Shown: positions 34,806 through 43,856, counted from the stretch's first letter. The stretch is DNA of 64,000 nt from JBOFOR01 sp051654865 (GCA_051654865.1 JBOFYV010000042.1:1-64000); one strand, 5' to 3'. Numbers and translations are program-made. The notes: generated by a model not told the origin, from the sequence alone.

Positions 34806-34846
34806 TAAAAGGAAAGTTTTGCATATAGCAATACTTTCCTTTTGAT
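34806..34846. terminator. Terminator between convergent genes
   Basis: AAAAGGAAAGT / ACTTTCCTTTT (about 34807-34817 and 34833-34843) with an inner TTGC/GCAA pairing. Serves the unknown gene pair and possibly the minus-strand amidase. Confidence 0.75.
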
Positions 34847-34867
34847 GTTTATGTAAAAATAGACTTT

Positions 34868-35683
34868 TTAAATATAAATATCTTTCCTTATATGCTGAAG
34901 AAGAGGTAATTCATTTCTTACCTTATCAACATAATTAAAATCTAAAGTAGTAACAATAAATCCTTCTTTTTCATCCATTCTATTTATGATGTTTCCAAAA
35001 GGACATACAACTAAAGAATTACCATATGAAACGTAGGAAGAGTCATAGTTTCTACTTGGAGCGCATCCAATTGTATAAACTTGGTTATCAATAGCTCTTG
35101 ACTTAAACAATATATCCCAGTGAATAGGACCAGTAGTCATGTTAAATGCAGCAGGAGTTATAATAGCTTTAGCGCCAAGTTCAACCATTTTTCTAGACAG
35201 TTCAGGGAATCTAAAGTCGTAGCAAATATTTAATCCAAATTTACCATATTCAGTTTCAAATACAGTAATTGACTCTCCTGGTGAAATAATATCGGATTCT
35301 CTAAACTGTTGTCCACCGTATATTTGTATATCAAATAGATGGATTTTTCTATGCTTTGCAATCTGATTTCCTTTTCTATCAAAAACATAAGATGTATTAT
35401 ATATTTTATTGGAGTTATCTATTTCAGGGATTGATCCTGCGACAAGGTAAATTCCAAATTCTTTTGCAACATCAGATAGAAAATTATAGGTTTCTCCGTT
35501 TTCATATTCTGCATATATTGGAAAATTTGATGTATCATAAGGACAACAGAACATCTCAGGAAGTACAATAAAATCAATTTTTTGATTACATATTTTCTTT
35601 ATGAAATTATATGCAGTTTGAAGATTTTTACTTTTATCATTATCTACTTGCATTTGAATAATTCCAACTTCAAAAGTTTTCAT
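34868..35683 (-). CDS. Carbon-nitrogen hydrolase (nitrilase family, omega-amidase-like)
   Basis: 271 residues. The catalytic triad is visible: Glu in FIVLPEMFCCPYD, Lys in AKHRKIHLFDI, Cys in GLNICYDFRFPEL. The KIHLFDI and DFRFPELSR signatures and length match Nit2/omega-amidase enzymes, which hydrolyse alpha-keto-glutaramate or -succinamate, a metabolite-repair reaction. Start ATG 35683 (GGAGTGAT upstream). Single gene, divergent from the TauE gene. Substrate assignment is by family. Confidence 0.88.
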   Translation of the reverse strand: MKTFEVGIIQMQVDNDKSKNLQTAYNFIKKICNQKIDFIVLPEMFCCPYDTSNFPIYAEYENGETYNFLSDVAKEFGIYLVAGSIPEIDNSNKIYNTSYVFDRKGNQIAKHRKIHLFDIQIYGGQQFRESDIISPGESITVFETEYGKFGLNICYDFRFPELSRKMVELGAKAIITPAAFNMTTGPIHWDILFKSRAIDNQVYTIGCAPSRNYDSSYVSYGNSLVVCPFGNIINRMDEKEGFIVTTLDFNYVDKVRNELPLLQHIRKDIYI

Positions 35684-35853
35684 ATATATCACTCCATTAT
35701 TTATTTTATAGATATGAAGTTCTTTAAAAATTGCATATTTCCTTTATATTAAACATCAAAAACTGAAAAAATAAGCATAGATAAAACATAAACTTTATAG
35801 TATAATTTATCTGATAAAATTTTACAAAAAAAGACAAAGAAAGAGGGGATAAC

Positions 35854-36741
35854 ATGTTAAAAATAATGCTATCTTTATTGGCAATTGTTACAGCTGGTTT
35901 TACCTGTGTTTATACAATTGATTTTAAAAAAAATATACAGAGTAACAAAAAGGGTGTTTTCATACCCGGATTAATTATAGGTTTTATAACTGATTTTTTA
36001 GATGCAATGGGAGTTGGTTCATTTGCAACAACAACAGCAATATTAAAGTTAAATCCAAAATTAAAAGTAGCAGATAAATTACTTCCAGGAACGTTGAATG
36101 TTGCGCATACATTACCAATGATAACGCAAGCATTTATGTCACTAACTGTAATTAGTGTTGATATAGTAACGTTAATAAGTTTAATAGTAGCGGCAGCATT
36201 AGGGTCATACATAGGAGCTGGAATAATTTCTAAGTTACCAGAGCAGAAGGTACAGTTAACTATGGGAGTAGCTCTTGTTTTTGTAGCCTTCTTATTAGTG
36301 TTAGGTCAATTAAATCTTATGCCAACGGGTGGAGAATCAATGAAACTTACGGGATATAAATTAGTAATAGGTGTTGTCGGTAACTTTGTTTTAGGGGCAT
36401 TAATGACAGCTGGAATAGGTTTATACGCACCTTGTATGGCGATGGTAGCTTTATTAGGAATGAACCCTATGGCAGCTTTTCCAATAATGATGGGGTCTTG
36501 TGCATTTGTTGGTCCAATAGCTAGTACAAAGTTTGTAAGAGAAGGGGCTTATGAAAGAGAGATATCTATGGGGATAACTTTAGGTGGAATCATAGGGTCT
36601 ATACTTGCATTATTATTTGTAACTAATCTACCAATATACTGGCTAAAATGGCTAGTAGTTGTAGTAGTTTGTTATACAGCACTTACTATGCTATTAACAC
36701 CATTGAAAAAAGATAAAGATAACATTAAAATAGCAAGCTAG
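35854..36741 (+). CDS. TauE/SafE-family sulfite exporter-type permease
   Basis: 295 residues, about eight membrane segments. Two half-repeats each with the family GxxxGFxxxxxGxGSF-type loop: IIGFITDFLDAMGVGSFATTTAIL in the first and GALMTAGIGLYAPCMAMVALLGMNP in the second, plus LPGTLNVAHTLPM. This family exports sulfite, sulfonates or related anions. No neighbouring sulfur gene hints at the substrate. AGAGGGG precedes the ATG. Confidence 0.88.
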   Translation: MLKIMLSLLAIVTAGFTCVYTIDFKKNIQSNKKGVFIPGLIIGFITDFLDAMGVGSFATTTAILKLNPKLKVADKLLPGTLNVAHTLPMITQAFMSLTVISVDIVTLISLIVAAALGSYIGAGIISKLPEQKVQLTMGVALVFVAFLLVLGQLNLMPTGGESMKLTGYKLVIGVVGNFVLGALMTAGIGLYAPCMAMVALLGMNPMAAFPIMMGSCAFVGPIASTKFVREGAYEREISMGITLGGIIGSILALLFVTNLPIYWLKWLVVVVVCYTALTMLLTPLKKDKDNIKIAS

Positions 36742-36847
36742 TATTAAAGGAACTTATTATATGGAAAATAATGAATAATTTAGGCGTATAATGGTAAATC
36801 TTAAATAAGAAATAACTTTTAGTAATCAAGGAGGAATTCTTATAAGA

Positions 36848-37198
36848 GTGAAAAAACTTATAGCCGTAACATTAGTATTATGTATAGGTGTGGTATACAT
36901 ACAATTAAATGTATATAAAAAGTCTTATAATAAGTCAATAAATAGTGTTGAAGTTTTGGCTAATATAAACAAGCCAAAGGAAATTGATGAACAAAAAGCC
37001 ATTAAATTAGTAAAAGATTATTTAATGGAAAACAATGAATATTTAGCAGAGTATATTGAAGTTGATAGTATAGATAACAAGTACTATATCATACATGTTT
37101 ATGACATAGTTATTAATGGAGAAGAAAGTCATACTGCAACTACAGGATGGTATCAAGTAAACAAGTATTCAGGTGAGATAATAAATATAATGCAATAA
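36848..37198 (+). CDS. Small exported protein of unknown function
   Basis: 116 residues from GTG 36848. An N-terminal hydrophobic stretch (LIAVTLVLCIGVVYIQL) is a signal or anchor; the rest contains an EQKAIKLVKDYL helix and a strand-rich end (TGWYQVNKYSGEIINIMQ) resembling a PepSY-like or peptidase-propeptide fold. AAGGAGG is 13 bases from the GTG, wider than usual, so the start is not certain. Own terminator follows. Confidence 0.6.
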   Translation: MKKLIAVTLVLCIGVVYIQLNVYKKSYNKSINSVEVLANINKPKEIDEQKAIKLVKDYLMENNEYLAEYIEVDSIDNKYYIIHVYDIVINGEESHTATTGWYQVNKYSGEIINIMQ

Positions 37199-37229
37199 AG
37201 GTGTCGCAAACTAGCGATGCCTTTTTTGA
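37198..37229 (+). terminator. Intrinsic terminator
   Basis: AAGGTGTCGC / GCGATGCCTT (one G-U) with loop AAACTA, then TTTTTT. Confidence 0.85.
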
Positions 37230-37388
37230 GCTATAAATAAATTGGTTAAATATATTAATAAATAGTATGTTTAATAATTTACATTTGTATATTATTAAAT
37301 ATACAATTATAATATAGATGAATAAAATATGATTGGGATAGTAAGTATGTTAATAAAATATGTATTAGAGCTATGGAAGGAACTGATA

Positions 37389-37997
37389 ATGAAAGAATCA
37401 AAATATGAAGAATTACTAAATATTAATACTTGTGGAGAGCAACTTTGGAGTGAAAAAATAAAACATTATCATCCTTATCAAGCAACCTCATATGAGGCTC
37501 TAGAGAAGTTGTTTGAAAAATATGATACCAATGAAAGTGATTATATTGTTGATTTTGGTTGTGGTAAAGGAAGGCTAAATTTTTATATAAACTATTTTTT
37601 TAAATCGAGTGTAACAGGTATTGAAATGGATAAAGGGTATTATAAAGAATGCTTAATAAATAAAGAAAACTATCTAAATAAAAATAATAGAAAAAATGAT
37701 AAAATAGGATTTGAGTGTTGTTTAGCACAAGAATACAAAATAAAAGACTATGAAAATAAATTTTACTTTTTTAATCCTTTTTCAGTTCAAATATTTAGAC
37801 AAATTATAGAAAATATATTAGATTCATATTATGAAAGTGAAAGAAAGATAGAGGTAATATTATATTATCCATCTGAGGACTATATATATTATATAGAGAA
37901 CTTCACCCCATTTTCATTAAAAGATGAGGTTAGATTAGATTACTTATATGATAGTGATTGTCAAGAAAGATTTCTCATTTATGAGTTAATGTATTAA
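37389..37997 (+). CDS. SAM-dependent methyltransferase-like protein
   Basis: 202 residues from ATG 37389 (GGAAGGAAC upstream). The SAM-binding motif I is YIVDFGCGKGRLNFYI at about residues 52-67 followed by VTGIEMDKGYY (motif II acidic residue). FYFFNPFSVQIFRQII stands where class I enzymes have the post-II strand and motif IV. Homologues of this arrangement are annotated only as class I methyltransferases; substrate unknown. The N-terminal HPYQATSYEALEKLF block recurs in small clostridial methyltransferases. Confidence 0.78.
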   Translation: MKESKYEELLNINTCGEQLWSEKIKHYHPYQATSYEALEKLFEKYDTNESDYIVDFGCGKGRLNFYINYFFKSSVTGIEMDKGYYKECLINKENYLNKNNRKNDKIGFECCLAQEYKIKDYENKFYFFNPFSVQIFRQIIENILDSYYESERKIEVILYYPSEDYIYYIENFTPFSLKDEVRLDYLYDSDCQERFLIYELMY

Positions 37998-38050
37998 AAG
38001 TATGATATAGTTATAAATGATAGAAGATATAGAATTATTAGGAGGAAGAT

Positions 38051-38227
38051 ATGTCAGAGAATATTAAATGTACATGTCAAAATACAAAGTGTATAAGATA
38101 TGGAAAGTGTAAAGAATGTATAGAACATCATAAAGCTAAGAGTAATAATAAATTACCTCATTGCAAAAGACCAGGAAATAAAGAAATTTCTAAAAAAGTA
38201 GAACAATTTGCGCATATTATTTGCTAA
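38051..38227 (+). CDS. Cysteine-rich 58-residue protein
   Basis: Short gene, ATG 38051 to TAA 38227, with AGGAGGAA 6 bases upstream and a terminator directly behind. Seven cysteines at 7, 9, 14, 20, 23, 38 and 58, the first five arranged C-x-C-x4-C-x5-C-x2-C (KCTCQNTKCIRYGKCKEC), then LPHCKR. This looks like a small zinc-binding knuckle seen in short clostridial proteins with no assigned function. Basic overall, so nucleic-acid or protein binding is possible. Confidence 0.7.
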   Translation: MSENIKCTCQNTKCIRYGKCKECIEHHKAKSNNKLPHCKRPGNKEISKKVEQFAHIIC

Positions 38228-38256
38228 TAAAGGCTAGGACTATCTTAGCCTTTATT
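38226..38256 (+). terminator. Intrinsic terminator after the Cys-rich gene
   Basis: AAAGGCTA / TTAGCCTTT hairpin followed by ATTAAT; modest T tract. Confidence 0.7.
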
Positions 38257-38290
38257 AATGTAATTAAAAATATTAATGGAGGGAATAGAT

Positions 38291-39661
38291 ATGTGGATTA
38301 CAAAGGACAGAAGTTTTTATAAAACGATGTTGGCAATTGCTCTTCCAATAGGTATTCAAAATCTAATAACTTTTACAGTAAGTATGGCAGATACTTTGAT
38401 GTTAGGTTCATTAGGGGAAGTACAATTATCAGCTTCATCTATAGGAAATAATTTGTTTTTTATACTTACAGTATTAATGTTTGGTTTAGGTGGCGGAGCA
38501 AGTGTAATGACTTCTCAGTACTATGGAAAAAAGGATATAAAATCAATTCATAGAATTATATCTATCATGTACAGAGTATGTTTTGTTATAACAATGATAT
38601 TTATTGGTATAGCAGTATTTATACCACGACAATTTATCAGTATCTTTACAACGGACACGGCTGTAATTGAGTTAGGAGTTAAATACCTTAGAACAGTATC
38701 TATTGGATATATTTTCTATTCGATTACTAATTGTACTATTATGGTGCTAAGATCAGTTAAAACTGTAAAAATATCCATGATTGTTTATAGTATATCATTA
38801 ATAGTAAATGTATTTTTCAACTGGATATTTATATTTGGAAATTTAGGTGTTAATCCTATGGGTGTTCAAGGTGCGGCAATAGGAACAGTAATAGCAAGAA
38901 TAGTTGAATTTATAATAGTTGGATTATTTATTTTATTTTATGAAAAAAAGATACATTTAAAGATAAAAGATGTATTTTTAGTAGATAAAATTATGCTAAA
39001 GGATTTTGTTAAAAACTGTACACCAGTACTTTTTAATGAATTATTTTGGGGTCTAGGAGCATCTATGATTTCTGTTGTAGTTGGTAGAATGGGTACAGAA
39101 GTTGTAGCTGCTAATAGTATTAATACAGTTGCTAATCAATTTGTGACAGTGTTTATTTTTGGGTTAGGCAGTGCAACATCTGTTATTATAGGGAATACTA
39201 TAGGTGAAGGTAATTATGAAAAAGCAAAAGAATATGCCTCAACTATTACTATTTTAAGTTTATTTATGGGAATAGCTTCAGGATTAATAATTTTCTTAAT
39301 AAGGCCTTATGTAGTAGGACTTTATAATGTATCTGAAGTGACTAAAACAATAGCAATGGAGATAATGAGTGTTACTTCTATTATTGTAGTGTTTCAATCA
39401 GTTGCGATCAATACGATGATGGGTGTATTAAGAGGTGGAGGAGACAATAAATTTGTACTGATATATGATGTAATATTTATGTGGATATTTGCAATACCAT
39501 TTGGATTTATAGGTGCATTTTTATGGAAATTACCAATAGTAGCAGTATTTTTAATAATTAAGAGTGATGAAATATTAAAAGTTATAGTAAGTGTAATTAG
39601 AATATTTAGCGGTAAATGGGTAATAGATATAACAAGAGATTTTGCCAAAGAAATATATTAA
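38291..39661 (+). CDS. MATE-family multidrug/Na+ efflux transporter
   Basis: 456 residues, about 12 membrane segments in two homologous halves. Family features: LPIGIQNLITFTVSMADTLMLG at the first helix and the second-half VLFNELFWGLGASMISVVVGRMG; GGGASVMTSQYYG and VIIGNTIGEG loops. Exports cationic compounds by Na+ or H+ exchange in the cell membrane. Substrate not deducible. The start is ATG 38291 with TGGAGGGA. Single gene. Confidence 0.92.
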   Translation: MWITKDRSFYKTMLAIALPIGIQNLITFTVSMADTLMLGSLGEVQLSASSIGNNLFFILTVLMFGLGGGASVMTSQYYGKKDIKSIHRIISIMYRVCFVITMIFIGIAVFIPRQFISIFTTDTAVIELGVKYLRTVSIGYIFYSITNCTIMVLRSVKTVKISMIVYSISLIVNVFFNWIFIFGNLGVNPMGVQGAAIGTVIARIVEFIIVGLFILFYEKKIHLKIKDVFLVDKIMLKDFVKNCTPVLFNELFWGLGASMISVVVGRMGTEVVAANSINTVANQFVTVFIFGLGSATSVIIGNTIGEGNYEKAKEYASTITILSLFMGIASGLIIFLIRPYVVGLYNVSEVTKTIAMEIMSVTSIIVVFQSVAINTMMGVLRGGGDNKFVLIYDVIFMWIFAIPFGFIGAFLWKLPIVAVFLIIKSDEILKVIVSVIRIFSGKWVIDITRDFAKEIY

Positions 39662-39671
39662 ATATAAATAA

Positions 39672-39711
39672 GAAAAAAGGATGCTTATAAAATTGAAAGC
39701 ATCCTTTTTGT
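39672..39711 (+). terminator. Intrinsic terminator after MATE gene
   Basis: AAAAAGGATGCTT / AAGCATCCTTTTT stem with an AATTG-type loop and T run. Confidence 0.85.
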
Positions 39712-39812
39712 ATTAAATAGTAAAAAATAGACTAAAACGGATTAAAAAGAAAAAAATGGTAATAATATGAATACTTAATATATTGGTTGATTAGGAGGAG
39801 TTATAAATAAGT

Positions 39813-40925
39813 ATGAAATATGATGTGGTAATAGTTGGAGCTGGTCCTGCAGGAATGGCAGCAGCTCATATTCTTATAAATAATAATATATCTTGTTGTG
39901 TTGTTGATAAGCAGGTATTTCCAAGAAATAAGTTATGTGCAGGAGGAGTAACGAAAAAAGCATTAGACTTAATAGAAAAACTTAATATTAATATTGGATT
40001 TAATGGTGAAAATACAGTTATAAGTTCAGGCGCAAAACTTTATGTAGAGTATAATCATATAATTGATATAAATACCGAAAATAAAACACACTTAGTTGAT
40101 AGATTTGAATTTGATGATTATTTAGTAAGTAGCTATAAGTCTAAAGGTGGAGCAATGATAGAAGGTGCTAAAGTAAATTATATTAGCGAGAAACAAAATA
40201 AATTATTGTTAAGTGATAATAGTATAATAGAGTTTAAATATATCGTTGGTGCTGATGGCGCAGTAGGCATGACAAGCACACTAGTTGATAAAGAATTTAA
40301 ATCAAATGGATTTTCACTACAAGTTGATATAGAGAAAAATAAAATTAAATATGATAGCGATCAAATGGCTTTATTTTATGGCGTAATTCCTTATGGTTAT
40401 GGATGGATATTTCCAAAAGAAAACTACATAACTATTGGTATAGGATCTGATTATAATAAAAATATTAATTATAAAAGAGAGTTTGAAAATTTTCTAGAAA
40501 AACTAGGAGTAGATCATACCAAAGAAAAGTTTAAAGGAGCCTTTTTACCTTTTGGGGATTACATAAAAAAACCTATAAATAAGGAGGGTAATATTGTATT
40601 AGTAGGTGATGCAGCAGGATTTGCAGACCCTATTACAGGAGAAGGGATATATTTTGCATTACTTTCAGGTATGAAAGCAGGCGAAATAATTACTAAAGCT
40701 ATAAATTATAATAATAGAGACATACTAAAAACATATATTGATGAAATTGAACCGATCACGAGTAATATAAATAAAGGCAATAAACTGAAAAAAAACTTAT
40801 ATAAATATAGAAAGGTTGCATTTGTTCCATTTAAAAACGAAAAGGTTGCAAATCTATTGTTTAATAAATGTATGTATGAATCTAATTATGATTTAAGCTT
40901 ACAAAAAATATTTAAATCAAAATAA
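39813..40925 (+). CDS. FAD-dependent oxidoreductase, geranylgeranyl-reductase family
   Basis: 370 residues. N-terminal dinucleotide motif VVIVGAGPAGMAAAHIL, then VVDKQVFPRNKLCAGGVTKKAL (the FPRNK-C-GG block of this family), YIVGADGA, and the second FAD motif VLVGDAAGFADPITGEGIYFALLSG. Family members reduce isoprenoid chains or act in quinone/cofactor pathways. In Clostridia these stand-alone homologues have no firm function. AGGAGG is 14 bases before ATG, a wide spacing; no better start was seen. Confidence 0.85.
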   Translation: MKYDVVIVGAGPAGMAAAHILINNNISCCVVDKQVFPRNKLCAGGVTKKALDLIEKLNINIGFNGENTVISSGAKLYVEYNHIIDINTENKTHLVDRFEFDDYLVSSYKSKGGAMIEGAKVNYISEKQNKLLLSDNSIIEFKYIVGADGAVGMTSTLVDKEFKSNGFSLQVDIEKNKIKYDSDQMALFYGVIPYGYGWIFPKENYITIGIGSDYNKNINYKREFENFLEKLGVDHTKEKFKGAFLPFGDYIKKPINKEGNIVLVGDAAGFADPITGEGIYFALLSGMKAGEIITKAINYNNRDILKTYIDEIEPITSNINKGNKLKKNLYKYRKVAFVPFKNEKVANLLFNKCMYESNYDLSLQKIFKSK

Positions 40926-41038
40926 ATTTTAAGTGAGTTTAAAAGTAAACATAAATAATATGAAATTCTTAATTGAAATATAGTATAACTAGAATAAATC
41001 TGGATATATTATATTTTTTTGAAAAAAATAAAAAAATA

Positions 41039-41068
41039 TTGACATATTTTGTATAGATATGATATTAT
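41039..41068 (+). promoter_or_regulatory. Promoter of the tRNA pair
   Basis: TTGACA (41039-41044), 18 bases, TATTAT (41063-41068), 13 bases before the tRNA-Ser gene. Confidence 0.8.
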
Positions 41069-41081
41069 TAATGAGTAGCAA

Positions 41082-41170
<89 letters not shown>

Positions 41171-41173
41171 TAA

Positions 41174-41249
41174 GCCCAGATAGCTCAGTCGGTAGAGCAG
41201 GGGACTGAAAATCCCCGTGTCGGTGGTTCGATTCCGCCTCTGGGCACCA
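41174..41249 (+). tRNA. tRNA-Phe (anticodon GAA), CCA encoded
   Basis: Acceptor GCCCAGA / TCTGGGC, D arm GCTCAGTCGGTAGAGC, anticodon arm GGGGA-CTGAAAA-TCCCC, T arm CGGTGGTTCGATTCCGCC (standard 5-bp pairing). CCA at 41247-41249. Three bases after tRNA-Ser, so one transcript. Confidence 0.96.
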
Positions 41250-41255
41250 GTTTTC

Positions 41256-41286
41256 AAAGCATCTAAGTAAATTAGATGCTTTTTGT
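41256..41286 (+). terminator. Terminator of the tRNA operon
   Basis: AAAGCATCTA / TAGATGCTTT hairpin (41256-41265, 41273-41282) and T run. Confidence 0.85.
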
Positions 41287-41320
41287 GTATTAGGTAATAA
41301 CATAAATAGAGTAATATAAT

Positions 41321-41350
41321 AAAAGCGTAGGATTATCCTACGCTTTTATT
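41321..41350. terminator. Terminator of the thioredoxin-fold gene
   Basis: AAAAGCGTAGGA (41321-41332) / TCCTACGCTTTT (41336-41347), 3-base loop, A and T runs both sides. Confidence 0.85.
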
Positions 41351-41852
41351 ATGATTTTTTTATAATGTTTAGAATCTCTACAGCACTATCTAATAGATAT
41401 TTGCCTTTATAGTATTCTAATTTAATTTCTTCAAAATCTTTTTCCTTAACTACATTAGGCCTTTCTTCAAATAAGCCTAGCATATTAAAATCTTTATCTA
41501 AAACAAGAATAGTTGGACCTTTGAAATTTTCTTTTTCTATGTTTAATATTTGAGATAAAAACTTTTTTCCTCTAGCCATCGTAATAACAGACATATTGAA
41601 ATTAGGATTTAAATCACAAAACCTCTTTAATATAGTTGCATTAAGTTGATAATCAGGACACCATATTTCACCTGAAACTAAAAAATTTATTTCATAATCA
41701 ATATTTTGTATATCTTCAATAAGTTCTTTAGAAAAATTTATTCTAGAATCGTTTTTGGGAATTCTAGCTCTTTCAGATTTTGTACCTTCTCCAACTGTAG
41801 ATTCAAATGTTTGTCCTACTTCAAATAATTCAATAATACTCATTTCTGTCAT
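41349..41852 (-). CDS. Thioredoxin-fold protein with a single active-site cysteine
   Basis: 167 residues, cytoplasmic. The redox site reads SGEIWCPDYQ where a dithiol form would be WCPDC, so the resolving cysteine is Tyr. Further thioredoxin-fold marks: NMSVITMARGKK, GPTILVLDKDFNMLGLFEERP (cis-Pro region GPT). Members of this thioredoxin-family group act as monothiol or non-redox proteins. ATG 41852 has AGGAG about 10 bases upstream; a second ATG is four codons in. Confidence 0.72.
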   Translation of the reverse strand: MTEMSIIELFEVGQTFESTVGEGTKSERARIPKNDSRINFSKELIEDIQNIDYEINFLVSGEIWCPDYQLNATILKRFCDLNPNFNMSVITMARGKKFLSQILNIEKENFKGPTILVLDKDFNMLGLFEERPNVVKEKDFEEIKLEYYKGKYLLDSAVEILNIIKKS

Positions 41853-41988
41853 AATATGAATCTCCTTATAATCTAATTTATAGTTATTAGTATATCATAA
41901 AATAGTTTCAATCTAATAATAAAGAATCAAATTATGAAAAATAATGAAATAAGTAAATTTGTTTTTGTAATTAATCACAAAAAGATAT

Positions 41989-42017
41989 AAAAATAGTTAA
42001 CTAAGTTAACTATTTTT
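41989..42017. promoter_or_regulatory. Perfect 14-bp inverted repeat, probable MarR operator
   Basis: AAAAATAGTTAACT and its exact reverse complement flank a single central A. It lies 57 bases upstream of the marR-type gene. AGTTAACT-type palindromes are typical of winged-helix MarR dimers that repress themselves. Confidence 0.7.
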
Positions 42018-42073
42018 ATATACAATAGTATTATAGTATATATTTAACAATAAAATAAGAAGGTGAAAATATA

Positions 42074-42520
42074 TTGAAAGACTCTGAATGGATTTATATG
42101 ACTGAAAAAATGCAAGACATAAGACTTTTTAGTAGATTGATGATAGTTAGATCAAACCAAGAATATGAAATGCCAGCACAACATTTAGAATTATTATCAC
42201 ATCTATCAACAAGTGATGAAAAAGTAACTCCAATGTATTTAAGTAAGAAGATGGGTGTAAATAAAGTTATAATTAGCAGAATTATAGATACATTAAGTAA
42301 AAATGAATACTTAATAAAAGTAAAAGATGAAGCTGATAAAAGGAGTTATTTTGTATATATAACAGAAGGTGGAAGATCTAAAATAGATAAAATATATAAA
42401 TATTATTTAAGTCCAATTTATGAACTTAGAAAAAAATTAGGGGAAGAGGATTTTCATCAAATGATATCATTTATAGAAAAATCAAATTTATTAATGTTAA
42501 ATAAAGGAGAGGGTAAATAG
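42074..42520 (+). CDS. MarR-family transcriptional regulator
   Basis: 148 residues from TTG 42074 (AGAAGGTG upstream). Winged helix at about 40-105: VTPMYLSKKMGVNKVIISRIIDTLSKNEYLIKVKDEADKRSYFVYITEGG, where DEADKRS is the wing. It probably represses its own operon through the palindrome at 41989-42017, released by an aromatic or phenolic ligand. Its stop codon overlaps the GTG of the FUSC-type exporter, so both proteins are made together. Confidence 0.88.
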   Translation: MKDSEWIYMTEKMQDIRLFSRLMIVRSNQEYEMPAQHLELLSHLSTSDEKVTPMYLSKKMGVNKVIISRIIDTLSKNEYLIKVKDEADKRSYFVYITEGGRSKIDKIYKYYLSPIYELRKKLGEEDFHQMISFIEKSNLLMLNKGEGK

Positions 42521-43590
42521 TGAGTTTTTATCAGGCTATGCAATTAGGGGCATGTAATTTAAAACCTATGATTAAAGACTGTGACGAGAAATTACTTAAA
42601 AGAAAATACATTGCAGCATTACTAGTTAAAGATGTTTTATGTGTATTATTTTGTATGATGATAGTAGTATCTTTTAGCAATTTATTCGGTCAGGAAAATA
42701 GTATAGTTGGTGTAGTGACAGTGTTAGCACTATTAACATTTAGATTTTCAAATTTAAATTTTAATATTAAAGAGTCTGCCTTTACGATATTTGGTATATT
42801 TAGTATAAGTATGGTTGGACCGTATCTAGCGTATTTATCAAGTCCAATTATATGTTTTATTATAAACTTTATATGTATAATGACAATAATAATATTATCA
42901 TGTCATAATATTAGTTTAGCAAATCAATCTACATTTGTTTTATCATATTTATTATTATATGGGTATGAAGCTAGCAGTATAGAAGTGTATATAAATCGTG
43001 TAATAGGTTTAGCTATAGGTGGATTAATCGTTTCGAGTGTGTTTTATATCAAACAAAGAAAAATAAAATTTGAAAATAATATTTCAGATATTCTAAGTGA
43101 TATAAGCTTTAATAGTGATAGAACAAAATGGCAAATTAAAGTGGCACTAGGAATATGCTTAGGTATGTTATTAGGTGATTTATTAAATCTATCTCGTACT
43201 ATATGGATTGGCTTTGCCTGTATGTCAATATTACAACCGGTTGAAGAAAAGGTCAAGTTTAGATATAAAAAAAGAACACCATATCTAATTATAGGATGCC
43301 TATTGTTTGGATGCATATATTTAATTTTACCAGAACAATATATCGGAAACATAGGTATAATAGGAGGATTGATGGTTGGATTATCAGCTACTTATCAATG
43401 GCAAACTGTATATAACTGTTTTGGTGCACTAGCAGCGGCTGTACCTATCTTTGGATTAGGCGGAGCAATTATTTTAAGAATAATAAATAACTTATTTGGC
43501 GCAGTTTATAGCAAACTATATGACAAAGTATTTAACAAAATTTATGATAAAGTTCTATTAAAAGCTGCTATTGATGAAGTTGCAGACTAA
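42520..43590 (+). CDS. FUSC-family (aromatic acid exporter-like) membrane protein
   Basis: 356 residues with about 9-10 membrane segments in two repeated halves (KYIAALLVKDVLCVLFCMMIV and KWQIKVALGICLGMLLGDLLNLSRTIWIGFACMSILQP), the layout of fusaric-acid/p-hydroxybenzoate efflux proteins. The short C-terminal tail has a repeat, YSKLYDKVFNKIYDKV. The GTG start overlaps the preceding stop (TAGTG), showing translational coupling with the MarR gene. Probably exports the aromatic compound that MarR senses (inference). Confidence 0.78.
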   Translation: MSFYQAMQLGACNLKPMIKDCDEKLLKRKYIAALLVKDVLCVLFCMMIVVSFSNLFGQENSIVGVVTVLALLTFRFSNLNFNIKESAFTIFGIFSISMVGPYLAYLSSPIICFIINFICIMTIIILSCHNISLANQSTFVLSYLLLYGYEASSIEVYINRVIGLAIGGLIVSSVFYIKQRKIKFENNISDILSDISFNSDRTKWQIKVALGICLGMLLGDLLNLSRTIWIGFACMSILQPVEEKVKFRYKKRTPYLIIGCLLFGCIYLILPEQYIGNIGIIGGLMVGLSATYQWQTVYNCFGALAAAVPIFGLGGAIILRIINNLFGAVYSKLYDKVFNKIYDKVLLKAAIDEVAD

Positions 43591-43623
43591 AAGCTTAATT
43601 TAAAAAATATAGAAATAAATGTG

Positions 43624-43652
43624 TTGACATATTTAAAATATATAACTACAAT
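43624..43652 (+). promoter_or_regulatory. Promoter of the rib operon
   Basis: TTGACA (43624-43629), 17 bases, TACAAT (43647-43652), about 15-20 bases before the FMN aptamer. Confidence 0.85.
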
Positions 43653-43673
43653 GGAATTGTAAAAACTTAATAG

Positions 43674-43782
43674 ATCTTCAGGGCAGGGTGAAATTCCCTA
43701 CCGGCGGTAAAGCCCGCGAGCCTATATGGCATGATTCGGTGAAACTCCGAAGCCGACAGTAAAGTCTGGATGGAAGAAGATA
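43674..43782 (+). ncRNA. FMN riboswitch (RFN element)
   Basis: Conserved blocks in order: ATCTTCAGGGCAGGGTGAAA, TTCCCTACCGGCGGTAAAGC, CCGCGAGCC, GATTCGGTGAAACTCCGAAG, CCGACAGT, GTCTGGATGGAAGAAGA. This is the complete aptamer, closing on GATCTTC/GAAGAAGAT. FMN binding would end transcription before ribD. Confidence 0.97.
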
Positions 43783-43822
43783 ATGATATAACTAAGTAGA
43801 TAATTAGTATTAGTCTATGATG

Positions 43823-43856
43823 CTCTGGAATATTTGTATATTTCAGAGTTTTTTAT
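43823..43856 (+). terminator. First terminator behind the FMN riboswitch
   Basis: CTCTGGAAATA-type arm (from 43823) pairs with TATTTCAGAG (to 43848), followed by TTTTTTATT. Confidence 0.8.
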
